Below, in pieces: positions 42,319-51,243 of a DNA stretch of 64,000 bases. A program made the translations under genes and the position numbers. Source of the stretch: Campylobacter gastrosuis. Lineage in GTDB: Bacteria; Campylobacterota; Campylobacteria; Campylobacterales; Campylobacteraceae. The stretch lies in assembly GCF_030249845.1 (NCBI RefSeq), contig NZ_JANURM010000004.1:106098-170097 (forward strand), in the 5' to 3' direction. A model generated the notes under the pieces. That model did not search any database and had not been told where the DNA came from. It saw nothing but the letters and a program-made list of their open reading frames with translations. Each line of letters begins with the position of its first letter. The stretch's first letter is position 1.

Positions 42319-43537
42319 TATTAAGGCTAGGTTTAAGCAGTATCAACACGCAATTGAAGAGAGCAACATTGTTTCAAAGACCGATATAAACGGCATTATT
42401 ACATTTGTAAATGACGAGTTTTGCAAAATTTGTGGCTACACAAAAGATGAGCTAATCGGCAAAAATCACAACATTGTCCGCCACCCAGATGTCCCTGCTT
42501 CAAATTTTAAGGTGCTTTGGGGGACGATTTTAGCCAAGCGTGTCTATAAAGGCATCGCAAAAAATCTCACAAAAGACGGCAAAACCGTTTATCTAAACAC
42601 AACAATTTCGCCGATTTTAAACTCAAAGGGCGAGATTGAGGAATTTGTAGCGATTCGCTACGATATTACAAATTTAATCAACCTAAACGAACAGCTTTTA
42701 AAACAAGAAGAGAGCCTAAAAAGGCTAAACGAAAGCCTTGAAATCAGGGTAAAAGATAAGACAAAACAGCTTAGAGAGCTAAATGAGAATTTGCAAGACA
42801 TTATCAATAGCGAGATAGCTAAAAACGAAGAAAAGACAAAAATTTTGCTCGTGCAAAGTCGCCTTGCTTCAATGGGCGAAATGATAGCCAATATCGCTCA
42901 TCAGTGGCGTCAGCCCCTAAATGAGCTTGGCATTGCGTTGTTTAAGATTAAAAAGGACAGGGAGCATTTTGATGAAACTTACAACCACTGCAAGGACATC
43001 ATCAAAAATATGTCAAACACCATTGAGGATTTTAGGAGCTTCTTTTTAAGCCAAAAAGACCCAGAGCTTTTTTGCATATCATCAGCGATTTCAGCCTCAC
43101 TTTTAATGGTGCAAGGCACACTTGAAAAGCACGATATAAAGGTAAATGTAAAGATTGAGTTTGATAGCGAAATTTTTGGCTACAAGTCGCAACTTACGCA
43201 GGTTATTATAAATTTGCTTAATAACTCAAAGGACGCATTTATTGAGCGTGATATAAAAAATCGCTTGGTTGAGATTAAAATTTTTAAAAATGAAAGCCAC
43301 GCAGTTATCGTTATTTGTGATAATGCTGGTGGAATTTCAGATGAGATTGTAAATAAAATTTTTGAGCCATATTTTACTACCAAGCACTCATCGCAAGGCA
43401 CTGGCATAGGGCTTTATATGTCAAAATTGATAATTGATAGATTAAAAGGACAAATAAACGTGAAAAATGAAAATAACGGGGTTTGTTTTAAGATAAAACT
43501 ACCACTAAAAGGAGGGGACAATGAGCAAGGTGCTTAA
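42311..43537 (+). CDS. PAS sensor histidine kinase/phosphatase, BumS-like
   Basis: 408 residues from ATG 42311; no membrane segment, so cytoplasmic. PAS domain at about 15-115 (NIVSKTDINGIITFVNDEF, YTKDELIGKNHNIVRHPDVP), coiled coil at ~115-190, H-box MIANIAHQWRQPLNELGIAL with His near 196, and ATPase boxes QVIINLLNNSKDAF, CDNAGGISDEIV and GTGIGLYMSK. The PAS segment with RHPDVP resembles redox-type PAS of Aer. The position between carA/TauE and ccoNOQP matches C. jejuni Cj1492, described as BumS, a butyrate-responsive phosphatase; orthology is inferred from synteny. Kinase motifs here look complete to the eye. Confidence 0.85.
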   Translation: MDDIKARFKQYQHAIEESNIVSKTDINGIITFVNDEFCKICGYTKDELIGKNHNIVRHPDVPASNFKVLWGTILAKRVYKGIAKNLTKDGKTVYLNTTISPILNSKGEIEEFVAIRYDITNLINLNEQLLKQEESLKRLNESLEIRVKDKTKQLRELNENLQDIINSEIAKNEEKTKILLVQSRLASMGEMIANIAHQWRQPLNELGIALFKIKKDREHFDETYNHCKDIIKNMSNTIEDFRSFFLSQKDPELFCISSAISASLLMVQGTLEKHDIKVNVKIEFDSEIFGYKSQLTQVIINLLNNSKDAFIERDIKNRLVEIKIFKNESHAVIVICDNAGGISDEIVNKIFEPYFTTKHSSQGTGIGLYMSKLIIDRLKGQINVKNENNGVCFKIKLPLKGGDNEQGA

Positions 43538-44201
43538 AAATTTAACGATTCTAATCGTTGAGGATGAGAGCGAAACTAGAAAGCTTATGCAAGACGTGCT
43601 AAGCGATGAATTTTCAAATATCATCACCGCACAAAATGGCGATGAGGGGCTTAAAAAATTCAAAAAATATAATCCAGATATGGTCATTAGCGACATTGCA
43701 ATGCCGATTATGGACGGACTTGAAATGACAGAGCAGATAAAGAAAATTTCAAGCGACACGCCAATCATCGCACTTTCAGCACACAGCGAGAAGGAGAAGC
43801 TTTTAAGAGCCATTGATGTTGGCGTGGATAAATACGTGTTAAAACCGATTGATATGGAGGAATTTTTAGCCACGATTGAGCTTGTTGCTACGCAAAAAAT
43901 TCAAAGCACAAATGATATACAGCTTTCAGATGGATATAGTTTTAACAAAACTAAGCGAGTTTTAGTAAAAGATGGCGTAGAAATTTCGCTGACAAAAAAG
44001 GAGTTAGCCTTTGTTTCGTTGCTTATTAAGCGACTTGGCACAATCGTGCTTCACGATGAGATAAAAAATGTAGTTTGGATAGGCGAGAGCGTGAGCGAGG
44101 CGGCGATTAGGACGTTTGTAAAACGCATACGAGATAAGGTTGGGGCAAATTTTATAAAAAATGCACCAGGGCTTGGGTATAAAATTGAGGCAAATTCTTA
44201 G
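43521..44201 (+). CDS. OmpR-family response regulator, BumR-like
   Basis: 226 residues, ATG after GGAGGGGACA, overlapping the sensor gene by 17 bases. Receiver domain with acidic pair EDES, phosphoacceptor Asp in VISDIAMPIMDG near 57 and Lys in YVLKPID. The C-terminal winged helix (about 130-224) has LTKKELAFVSLLIKR and AIRTFVKRIRDKVG. By position it corresponds to C. jejuni Cj1491 (BumR). Likely targets are unknown here, though ccoN is the next gene. Confidence 0.88.
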   Translation: MSKVLKNLTILIVEDESETRKLMQDVLSDEFSNIITAQNGDEGLKKFKKYNPDMVISDIAMPIMDGLEMTEQIKKISSDTPIIALSAHSEKEKLLRAIDVGVDKYVLKPIDMEEFLATIELVATQKIQSTNDIQLSDGYSFNKTKRVLVKDGVEISLTKKELAFVSLLIKRLGTIVLHDEIKNVVWIGESVSEAAIRTFVKRIRDKVGANFIKNAPGLGYKIEANS

Positions 44202-44327
44202 AAATGACAAAAAAATTACAAATAAGTAATATAAAAGTATAAATTTTAAGTTTATTTATATTTTTTTTATTCTAAAATAACGAAACTTATATTATTAGTT
44301 AATATAAATTTAATAAGGAGGACTTTG
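44202..44327 (+). promoter_or_regulatory. ccoN upstream region with inverted repeat
   Basis: A 126-base very AT-rich gap. It has a TAAAAT (in TCTAAAATAACG near 44273) and a perfect 8-base inverted repeat TTATATTA-TTAGT-TAATATAA at 44287-44307. The strong ribosome binding site AAGGAGG (44313-44319) precedes ATG 44328. The repeat overlaps where a transcription start or operator could lie; binding by a regulator is conjecture. Confidence 0.45.
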
Positions 44328-45818
44328 ATGCAACCTGGTCAGAACCTAAGTTATGATTACAGCGTAGCCAAGCTTTTTATGTTTTCTACGCTAATCTTTG
44401 GCATAGTCGGTATGCTTCTTGGCGTTGTTATAGCGTTTCAAATGGCATATCCAGACTTAAACTACATAGCGGGCGAATACTCTACATTCGGACGTCTTAG
44501 ACCGCTTCACACAAATGGCATCATCTTTGGCTTTATGCTATCTGGCATATTCTCAACTTGGTATTACATAGGACAGCGCGTCCTTAAAGTATCAATGAGC
44601 GAGTCGCCATTTTTGATGTTTATCGGTAAGCTTCACTTTTGGCTTTATATTATACTCATCGCACTTGCGGTGGTTTCGCTATTTGCTGGTGTTAGCACAT
44701 CAAAAGAATACTCAGAGCTTGAATGGCCACTTGACCTACTTGTAGTCGTGGTTTGGGTGCTTTGGGGCATTAGCATTTTTGGGCTTATTGGAATTCGCCG
44801 TGAGAAGACACTTTACATCTCTGTTTGGTATTTTATAGCGACATTTCTTGGCGTTGCTATGCTTTACCTATTTAATAATATGGAGGTGCCAACTCGCCTA
44901 ATCTCTGGACACGGCTCGTGGTTACACTCGGTTTCAATGTATGCTGGTACAAATGACGCCCTAGTTCAGTGGTGGTTTGGACACAACGCTGTTGCTTTCA
45001 TTTTCACCGTTGCTATCATCGCTCAAATTTACTACTTCTTACCAAAAGAGAGCGGTCAGCCAGTGTTCTCGTATAAGCTTTCGCTATTTTCGTTTTGGGG
45101 TCTTATGTTTATCTACCTTTGGGCTGGCGGTCACCACCTTATTTACACGACTGCACCAGACTGGATGCAAACAATGGGTTCAATATTTTCAGTTGTCCTT
45201 ATCCTGCCGTCTTGGGGTTCAGCGATAAATATCCTTTTAACAATGAAAGGCGAGTGGGTTCAATTACGTGAAAATCCTCTAATTAAATTTATGATTCTAG
45301 CTTCAACATTCTATATGTTCTCAACGCTTGAAGGTCCGATTTTATCAATTAAATCTGTAAATGCACTAGCACACTACACAGATTGGATACCAGGACACGT
45401 TCATGACGGAGCGTTAGGCTGGATTGGATTTATGATTATGGCAGCACTTTATCATATGACACCACGTATGTTTAAGCGTGAGCTATACTCAAAATCTCTA
45501 ATGGAGATTCAATTCTGGATGCAAACAACAGGTATCGTTTTATACTTCTCATCAATGTGGATAGCTGGTATCACACAAGGTATGATGTGGAGAGCTACTG
45601 ATGAATACGGCACGTTGCTATACTCATTTATTGATACCGTTTCAGTTTTAATCCCTTATTATTGGATAAGAGCGATAGGTGGTTTATTATACCTACTTGG
45701 CTTCTTTATCTTTGTTTATAATATTTTAAAATCATTAAACGCTCCTGCCCTAACAGCAGAGCCAAAAAATGCAACACCAATGGGCGGACGCTCAAACGTG
45801 GAGGTGGCAAATGTTTAG
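44328..45818 (+). CDS. ccoN: Cytochrome c oxidase cbb3-type, subunit I
   Basis: 496 residues from ATG 44328, six bases after AAGGAGG; a TTG one codon earlier is less likely. Heme-copper oxidase with about 12 helices. Heme and CuB ligands are seen in RPLHTNGIIFGF, WWFGHNAVAF, GGHHLIYT and HVHDGALGW. This is the catalytic subunit of the high-affinity terminal oxidase at the inner membrane, the main oxidase of microaerophiles. Confidence 0.98.
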   Translation: MQPGQNLSYDYSVAKLFMFSTLIFGIVGMLLGVVIAFQMAYPDLNYIAGEYSTFGRLRPLHTNGIIFGFMLSGIFSTWYYIGQRVLKVSMSESPFLMFIGKLHFWLYIILIALAVVSLFAGVSTSKEYSELEWPLDLLVVVVWVLWGISIFGLIGIRREKTLYISVWYFIATFLGVAMLYLFNNMEVPTRLISGHGSWLHSVSMYAGTNDALVQWWFGHNAVAFIFTVAIIAQIYYFLPKESGQPVFSYKLSLFSFWGLMFIYLWAGGHHLIYTTAPDWMQTMGSIFSVVLILPSWGSAINILLTMKGEWVQLRENPLIKFMILASTFYMFSTLEGPILSIKSVNALAHYTDWIPGHVHDGALGWIGFMIMAALYHMTPRMFKRELYSKSLMEIQFWMQTTGIVLYFSSMWIAGITQGMMWRATDEYGTLLYSFIDTVSVLIPYYWIRAIGGLLYLLGFFIFVYNILKSLNAPALTAEPKNATPMGGRSNVEVANV

Positions 45819-46476
45819 TTGGTTAGAAAAAAATCCATTCTTTTTTGCTGTGGCTGTATTTGTTTTAATAGCCTATGCTGGTATCGTTGAAATTTTACCA
45901 GACTTTGCAAATCGTGCAAGACCAGTTGAAGGCACAAAGCCTTATAGCGTTTTGGAGTTAGCTGGACGCCACGTGTATATCAAAGAGAGCTGTAACGCCT
46001 GCCACTCGCAGATGATACGACCATTTAAGAGCGAAACAGATAGATATGGTATGTATTCATTAAGTGGCGAGTATGCTTATGATAGACCGCACCTTTGGGG
46101 CTCAAAAAGAACTGGTCCTGATTTGTGGCGCGTTGGTAATTACAGAACAAGCGATTGGCACGAAAATCATATGAAAGACCCGACATCAGTTGTGCCAGGC
46201 TCAATTATGCCAGCTTATAACCATATGTTTAGCAAAAATGCCGACATAGAGACAGCTTACGCTGAGGCAGTTACCGTTAAGCAGGTATTTAATGTCCCTT
46301 ATGATGCAGAGGGTATGCCAAAACTTGGTAGCTTTGAAGATGCTAAAAAGCAGGTAAATGTTGAGGCTCAGGCTATTATTGATCAGATGAAAGATGAGAG
46401 CGTAAAACAAGCCTTTAAAAAGGGCGAAATTCGCGAAATTGTAGCTCTTATAGCCTATCTAAATAGCCTAAAATAG
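45811..46476 (+). CDS. ccoO: Cytochrome c oxidase cbb3-type, subunit II
   Basis: 221 residues from ATG 45811, after GGAGGTGGCAA and overlapping ccoN by eight bases. One N-terminal membrane anchor (residues ~8-27). Single c-type heme site CNACHSQM near 61-67; the distal Met ligand is likely in PGSIMPAYNHM. Monoheme subunit that passes electrons to CcoN. Confidence 0.97.
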   Translation: MFSWLEKNPFFFAVAVFVLIAYAGIVEILPDFANRARPVEGTKPYSVLELAGRHVYIKESCNACHSQMIRPFKSETDRYGMYSLSGEYAYDRPHLWGSKRTGPDLWRVGNYRTSDWHENHMKDPTSVVPGSIMPAYNHMFSKNADIETAYAEAVTVKQVFNVPYDAEGMPKLGSFEDAKKQVNVEAQAIIDQMKDESVKQAFKKGEIREIVALIAYLNSLK

Positions 46477-46485
46477 GAATTTATA

Positions 46486-46689
46486 ATGGATGCACAGACT
46501 ATTAGAGAGCTTCAAGCTTATGGATTTTTTACGCTAGTTGTCGTTATGGTCTTTGTTTTATATGGATATTTTTATCATCTTTATAAATCAGAAAGAACTG
46601 GCAGACGAAACTATGAAAAGTATGCAAATTTAGCTCTTGATGACGATATAAACGGCGTTGTTTTAGAGCAAAACAAAAAGGGGCTTTAA
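46486..46689 (+). CDS. ccoQ: Cytochrome c oxidase cbb3-type, CcoQ subunit
   Basis: 67 residues with one N-terminal helix (FFTLVVVMVFVLYGYFYHLY) and a charged tail. Small assembly/stability subunit, in its usual place between ccoO and ccoP. Confidence 0.93.
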   Translation: MDAQTIRELQAYGFFTLVVVMVFVLYGYFYHLYKSERTGRRNYEKYANLALDDDINGVVLEQNKKGL

Positions 46690-46690
46690 T

Positions 46691-47557
46691 ATGCAATGGT
46701 TTAATATAGAAGATAATGTAAATTTACTATCTTTAATCGGTGCTTTTGCGATTGTTATCCTTACAATCGGCATAGTCGGTAGATATGTAAGCAAGATGAA
46801 AGAGGCAAAGGATGCTGATGTGCCACTAAGCGATGATAGCTGGGATGGCATTAAAGAGTATAAAAACAACCTACCACTTGGCTGGGCTGTTAGCTTCGTG
46901 CTTGTTTTGGTGTGGGCGATATGGTATTTCTTAGCTGGTTATCCGCTAAATTCATATTCGCAAATTGGCGAGTATAACGATGAAGTAAAAGCCTATAACG
47001 CAAAATTTGCAAAAGATCACGCAAATTTAGACAAAAAAGGCTTAGCCGATATGGGTAGCGGTATATTTTTGGTTCAATGTTCAGCCTGCCACGGCGTAAA
47101 TGGCGATGGCATTAACGGCAAGGCTGCTAACCTAAAAGTTTGGGGTAGCGAAGAGGCTATCTTTGATGTGATTATGAATGGCTCAAAAGGTATGGGCTAT
47201 CCGGGTGGCGAAATGCCAGCTGGTCTTGGTGGCGACGCTAGCTCAGCCAAAGCCATAGCAGCTTATGTTGCAAAAGAAATTTCAGGCATCAAAACGACTA
47301 AAAATGCTGGTCTTGTTGAGCAAGGCAAAGAGCTTTATGCTGCTTCTTGCACCGCTTGTCACGGCGAGGATAGCAAGGGTATGGACGGCACATTCCCAGA
47401 CCTTACAAAATATGGCAAGGCTGACTTTGTCGTTGAGGTGCTAAATCGTGGCAAAGAGGGCAACATCGGCGTTATGCCTAAATTTGATACTATGCTAAAT
47501 GAAATTCAGCAAAAGGCTGTCGGCGAGTATATACTTTCGCTTTCAAGGGGTAAATAA
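46691..47557 (+). CDS. ccoP: Cytochrome c oxidase cbb3-type, subunit III
   Basis: 288 residues. Two membrane helices (about 9-32 and 63-82), then two cytochrome c domains with heme sites CSACHG near 130 and CTACHG near 220. Diheme subunit that receives electrons from periplasmic cytochrome c. Stop overlaps the DUF4006 gene (TAATG). Confidence 0.98.
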   Translation: MQWFNIEDNVNLLSLIGAFAIVILTIGIVGRYVSKMKEAKDADVPLSDDSWDGIKEYKNNLPLGWAVSFVLVLVWAIWYFLAGYPLNSYSQIGEYNDEVKAYNAKFAKDHANLDKKGLADMGSGIFLVQCSACHGVNGDGINGKAANLKVWGSEEAIFDVIMNGSKGMGYPGGEMPAGLGGDASSAKAIAAYVAKEISGIKTTKNAGLVEQGKELYAASCTACHGEDSKGMDGTFPDLTKYGKADFVVEVLNRGKEGNIGVMPKFDTMLNEIQQKAVGEYILSLSRGK

Positions 47558-47766
47558 TGAATACAAATAGATCAGTTTTTGCACTAAATGGCGTTACAGG
47601 TATGCTTATAGCCACCGTGCTTTTATTAAGCATTTTAGGGGTTTTAACCTATCTTGGCATAATGGCACAGCAAGATGTGGCAACCAAGCCTTACACGATA
47701 GAAAACGCAAAATCTATCCAGCAAAAAAGCGTAGATAACGCAAAACACATAAAAATAAAGGAGTAA
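47557..47766 (+). CDS. DUF4006 family small membrane protein
   Basis: 69 residues: ALNGVTGMLIATVLLLSILG gives one helix, followed by TKPYTIENAKSIQQKS. DUF4006 proteins occur immediately after ccoP in Campylobacterota, from memory. A role in cbb3 oxidase assembly or stability is inferred from context only. Confidence 0.85.
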   Translation: MNTNRSVFALNGVTGMLIATVLLLSILGVLTYLGIMAQQDVATKPYTIENAKSIQQKSVDNAKHIKIKE

Positions 47767-47768
47767 AA

Positions 47769-47870
47769 ATGTCAGCTATTTTAGAAAAAGTCATCATTTT
47801 ACTAATCGCTGTTGCTGGCATCATCTGTGCTTGGTCGGTGCTTACTCCAAATCACCTATTTGTCGGATGA
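47769..47870 (+). CDS. 33-residue membrane peptide in the cbb3 operon
   Basis: ATG 47769 follows AAGGAGTAAAA, a strong ribosome binding site at the end of the DUF4006 gene. The peptide starts SAILEKVIILLIAVAGIICAW and ends PNHLFVG: a single helix with short polar tail. Its TGA overlaps the ATG of the next gene (ATGA at 47867). The tight packing on both sides and strong ribosome binding site support translation. It could be an oxidase-associated small subunit; this is inference. Confidence 0.75.
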   Translation: MSAILEKVIILLIAVAGIICAWSVLTPNHLFVG

Positions 47871-48457
47871 TAAGGCTAAATTTAAAGGGCATATTTTTTG
47901 CCCTTTTACTCTCTTTAAACGCACTTTTTGGCACAAATTTTGTCATTAATGATGATGAAATTTTAAGCCAAAAGGTCGTTTCTAGGCTTAATCTTATCGG
48001 CGATGAGCTTTATAAAAAAAGTGGAATTTTTGTAGGCGTTGGCGTTTATGAAACGCTTGGTAAAACGAGCCTAAACGATAAATTTAAGAGCCTAAATTTA
48101 AAACCACCATTTGCATTTTTAATGCTTATAAAAAACGAAAAAAAGGTTGAAATTTTTGCCGATAGCGATACTTTGACGCTTTTTGATAAAGAGGCAGTTT
48201 TAAGTCCATTTCCAGAAAGTGGCACGATTTTGCCGATTTTAGCCTCAAAAAATGGCAAAGATATCTACAACGCCGCTATCTTAAACGGCTATGCCGATAT
48301 TACCGAACGCATCGCAAAATCAGAGCAAATCACGCTAGAAAACGCCATTGGCAACGCAAACAAAGACACCCTAAACATTTTTAGAATTTTAATTTATGGC
48401 TCAATGGCATTAGTCATCGCCCTTATGATTTATAAAAGAAAGGCAAAAAATGGCTAA
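47867..48457 (+). CDS. TPM-domain-like membrane protein
   Basis: 196 residues from ATG 47867. Signal peptide or anchor (NLKGIFFALLLSLNALFG), a ~130-residue periplasmic domain of mixed alpha/beta (LNLIGDELYKKSGIFVGVGV, FAFLMLIKNEKKVEIF), and a C-terminal helix (ILIYGSMALVIALMIY) with basic end. The periplasmic part recalls a TPM domain but motifs are weak. Conserved position after the oxidase genes. Function not known. Confidence 0.7.
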   Translation: MIRLNLKGIFFALLLSLNALFGTNFVINDDEILSQKVVSRLNLIGDELYKKSGIFVGVGVYETLGKTSLNDKFKSLNLKPPFAFLMLIKNEKKVEIFADSDTLTLFDKEAVLSPFPESGTILPILASKNGKDIYNAAILNGYADITERIAKSEQITLENAIGNANKDTLNIFRILIYGSMALVIALMIYKRKAKNG

Positions 48458-48935
48458 CTCAAAAAAGACATTTTGGCCCTACGGCATAGTTTTAAGCATT
48501 ATCGCTTGTGTTATCGCTTGTGTGGCGACTATTATTATTTCGCTTGATTATCCAGTTTATATGGATGATAGATATATGCAAAAGTATCAAAGCGTAGATC
48601 ACAACATAAACGAAATCAAATCATCACAGCGTGAATTTGAGCGAAAATTTAGCGTCAAACTACTGCAAAACGAGCTAAAACTAAACGAGCCAAACAGCAT
48701 AAAAATCGCCGTAACAAATTTAGAAAATGGGCTAGATAAGCCAAAATTTACAATGTTTTTAACACGCCCAGATAGCAGTAAATACGACATTGACTTAAAC
48801 GCAAGCTACGAAAACGACATCTTAAAAACGCAAAATTTCACGCCAAATCTAGTCGGCAGGTGGCAACTCGTGCTAAAACTACAAGATAAAAACTCAACAG
48901 GATTTTACAAATTTGAGCTATTTAGTGGAGAATAA
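48450..48935 (+). CDS. FixH/CcoH-like protein
   Basis: 161 residues, eight-base overlap with the previous gene. One helix (about 10-31) beginning FWPYGIVLSIIAC, then LDYPVYMDDRYMQKYQSVDHN and a beta-rich periplasmic domain (WQLVLKLQDKNSTGFYKF). WPYGI plus PVYMDD with an aromatic-rich loop matches the FixH/CcoH family that helps assemble cbb3 oxidase, consistent with its position. Confidence 0.82.
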   Translation: MANSKKTFWPYGIVLSIIACVIACVATIIISLDYPVYMDDRYMQKYQSVDHNINEIKSSQREFERKFSVKLLQNELKLNEPNSIKIAVTNLENGLDKPKFTMFLTRPDSSKYDIDLNASYENDILKTQNFTPNLVGRWQLVLKLQDKNSTGFYKFELFSGE

Positions 48936-51243
48936 ACTTTTTGTCTTTACAACACAAAGGCGTATCAGGGAGTTTTTAGGCAGCTTTTCAAACACGCTTT
49001 TGCCAAAAACAATGAGTGTTGGCGAGTTTTTTAGCCGTTGTGTTGTTGTTAAAGATATGCTCACTCCAAGCGATGCACAGCTTCTTATCTTTATGCAAGA
49101 GGCGTGTAAAAGGGTTAAACAAACCCAAACAAAACTATCAATACCGAGCGAATTTTTCGCTTTTTTAAAAAATAACGACTATCTTTTTTCATTTTTTAAG
49201 GAGTTAGCGACCCAAAAAAAGAGCATTAGTGAGCTAAAATTTAGCGACATTTATGCAAATTATGAAGAACATTTAGAAATTTTAGAGCTACTTTTAGAAA
49301 CATACAAAGAAATTTTAAGCCAAAATGGCTATTTTGACGAGATAACAAAATGCGAAAATTACGAGATAAATGAGAATTTTATAAAAAATTATGATGAGAT
49401 TGAGATTGAAATTTTTGGCGTTTTAAGCGAATTTGAGTGGGAGATTTTATCTAAAATTTCATTAATCACACACCTAAAAATCAGCTTTGCAACCTCAAAA
49501 TTAAACAAAAAATTAACTGATAAAATCGCAACTTTAACGGATAAAGAAAAGTTATTAGACTATCATAAATACCGCCTTGATTTTAGCGATTTTAGCCTTG
49601 AAAATTTAGGGCAAATACCGCAAAATAGGCTGGTTTTAACCAGAGCATTTAGCCTTGCTAGCCTACAAGCCGCCTATGTTTTTGAAAAAATCTCAACCTT
49701 CATAAAAGAGGGCATAGACCCTAAAAAAATCGCCGTAATCTTACCAGATGAGAGTTTTGCAAAAATTTTAAGGCTTCACGATGAGGGCAAAATGCTAAGC
49801 TTTGCAATGGGCAAACCGCTTAATGATACGCTGTTTTTTAGGGCTTTTAAGACGATTTTGACCTGCTTAAAAGAGGATTTGCAAATTGATTTTTTAGGCG
49901 ATGATAAGCAAAATTTACAAAAAGAGCAGAGCTTTTTTAAGCTCATAAATTTTAAAGAAGAGCTATTTAACCGCTTTAAATTTTTATACGACAGCACGGC
50001 AGATTTTGATGAGTTTTGTGCTGTTTTAAACGAACTTTGTGCGAGTTTTAAACATAGCCAAGTAGAGATGATTTTAAACGAAGAGCTGTTTTTTATGCGT
50101 CAAATTTTAAGCAAAAAGGAGCTGAAATTTAGCGAGGCGTGTGAGATTTTACTTATGCGTTTAGATGAGCGAAGCATTGATGATGTTGGTGGTGGTTTGG
50201 TGCGAGTTTTAGGGCTTTTAGAGAGCAGGGGACTTAGTTTTGACGGCGTTATTATCGTTGATTTTAACGATGATTTAGTGCCAAAACGTGTCGTAAATGA
50301 GATGTTTTTAAGCTCAAATGTCAGAGCAAAGGCTGGGCTAATTAGCTATTTAGAACGTGAAAATTTGCAACGCTCATATTATGAGAATTTGATAAATAAT
50401 GCCAAAAAAGTCGCCATTAGCTATGTCCTAAACGAGGGCAAAATTCCATCAAGATTTCTAACCCAGTTTAAACAAATCCCAGATACTTCATACACAGATG
50501 ATGAGTATTTAGCCATTTTTAGCGGTAAAAATAGGGCGAAATTTACACCAGAAACGGACTTTTTACCGCACGACTTTTTTAAAGAAGCGTTATCATTTTC
50601 TAGGCTTAAAACATTCTTATCCTGCCCACGAAAATACTATTATAGATATGTTTTAGGGCTAAACGAACCGCCACTTTTTGGCAAAAAATCAAACGCAACC
50701 TACGGCAACGCCATTCACAACGCACTTTTTAACTACTATCAAACGCATAAAATTTTCAAATTAGATGATTTTTTACCATTTTTAAGCGAGTTAAATCCGC
50801 TTGAATTTGAGATTGCAAGGCAAAAATTTCGCCGTTTTGAACAAAACGAAAACGCCCATATTTCGCTTGGTTGGCAGCCTTTTGAGTTTGAAGTGGCAAA
50901 AGAGGCTGTGGTTGATGATGTCAAAATTAAAGGCGTGATTGACCGCATTGATAGGCGTAATGATGAGTTTTTCGTGATTGATTACAAGACCGGGACGTCA
51001 AACGACCCACTTCAACTAGAATTTTACAAATACCTAGCAAATGCGAGCGAAGCAAAATTTTACGACCTAAAAAAGGATATGAATTTTTTTGAAGATAAGC
51101 CCGCAAAGAAGGGACTTTTAGAGATTTTTAGCGAGATTAAACAATATTTTAAATCACCAAGTTACGAGCAGAAATTTTCAGCCTGTCCATTTTGCCCATT
51201 TTTTGCCATTTGCAGGGGCGAAATTCGTGGAGATGATAGATGA
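48913..51243 (+). CDS. addB: AddB-like helicase-nuclease subunit
   Basis: 776 residues if started at TTG 48913; GTG 48925 (beginning ENKLFVFTTQRRIREF) is an alternative. The N-terminal part is an inactivated helicase with VFTTQRRIREFL. The C-terminal RecB-family nuclease has SRLKTFLSCPRKYYYRYVL, GVIDRIDRR and FFVIDYKTG. The iron-sulfur staple is CPFCPFFAIC (Cx2Cx5C) together with the Cys in LSCPRK. AddAB resects double-strand ends for RecA loading. The gene overlaps fixH-like and addA genes. Confidence 0.92.
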   Translation: MSYLVENKLFVFTTQRRIREFLGSFSNTLLPKTMSVGEFFSRCVVVKDMLTPSDAQLLIFMQEACKRVKQTQTKLSIPSEFFAFLKNNDYLFSFFKELATQKKSISELKFSDIYANYEEHLEILELLLETYKEILSQNGYFDEITKCENYEINENFIKNYDEIEIEIFGVLSEFEWEILSKISLITHLKISFATSKLNKKLTDKIATLTDKEKLLDYHKYRLDFSDFSLENLGQIPQNRLVLTRAFSLASLQAAYVFEKISTFIKEGIDPKKIAVILPDESFAKILRLHDEGKMLSFAMGKPLNDTLFFRAFKTILTCLKEDLQIDFLGDDKQNLQKEQSFFKLINFKEELFNRFKFLYDSTADFDEFCAVLNELCASFKHSQVEMILNEELFFMRQILSKKELKFSEACEILLMRLDERSIDDVGGGLVRVLGLLESRGLSFDGVIIVDFNDDLVPKRVVNEMFLSSNVRAKAGLISYLERENLQRSYYENLINNAKKVAISYVLNEGKIPSRFLTQFKQIPDTSYTDDEYLAIFSGKNRAKFTPETDFLPHDFFKEALSFSRLKTFLSCPRKYYYRYVLGLNEPPLFGKKSNATYGNAIHNALFNYYQTHKIFKLDDFLPFLSELNPLEFEIARQKFRRFEQNENAHISLGWQPFEFEVAKEAVVDDVKIKGVIDRIDRRNDEFFVIDYKTGTSNDPLQLEFYKYLANASEAKFYDLKKDMNFFEDKPAKKGLLEIFSEIKQYFKSPSYEQKFSACPFCPFFAICRGEIRGDDR

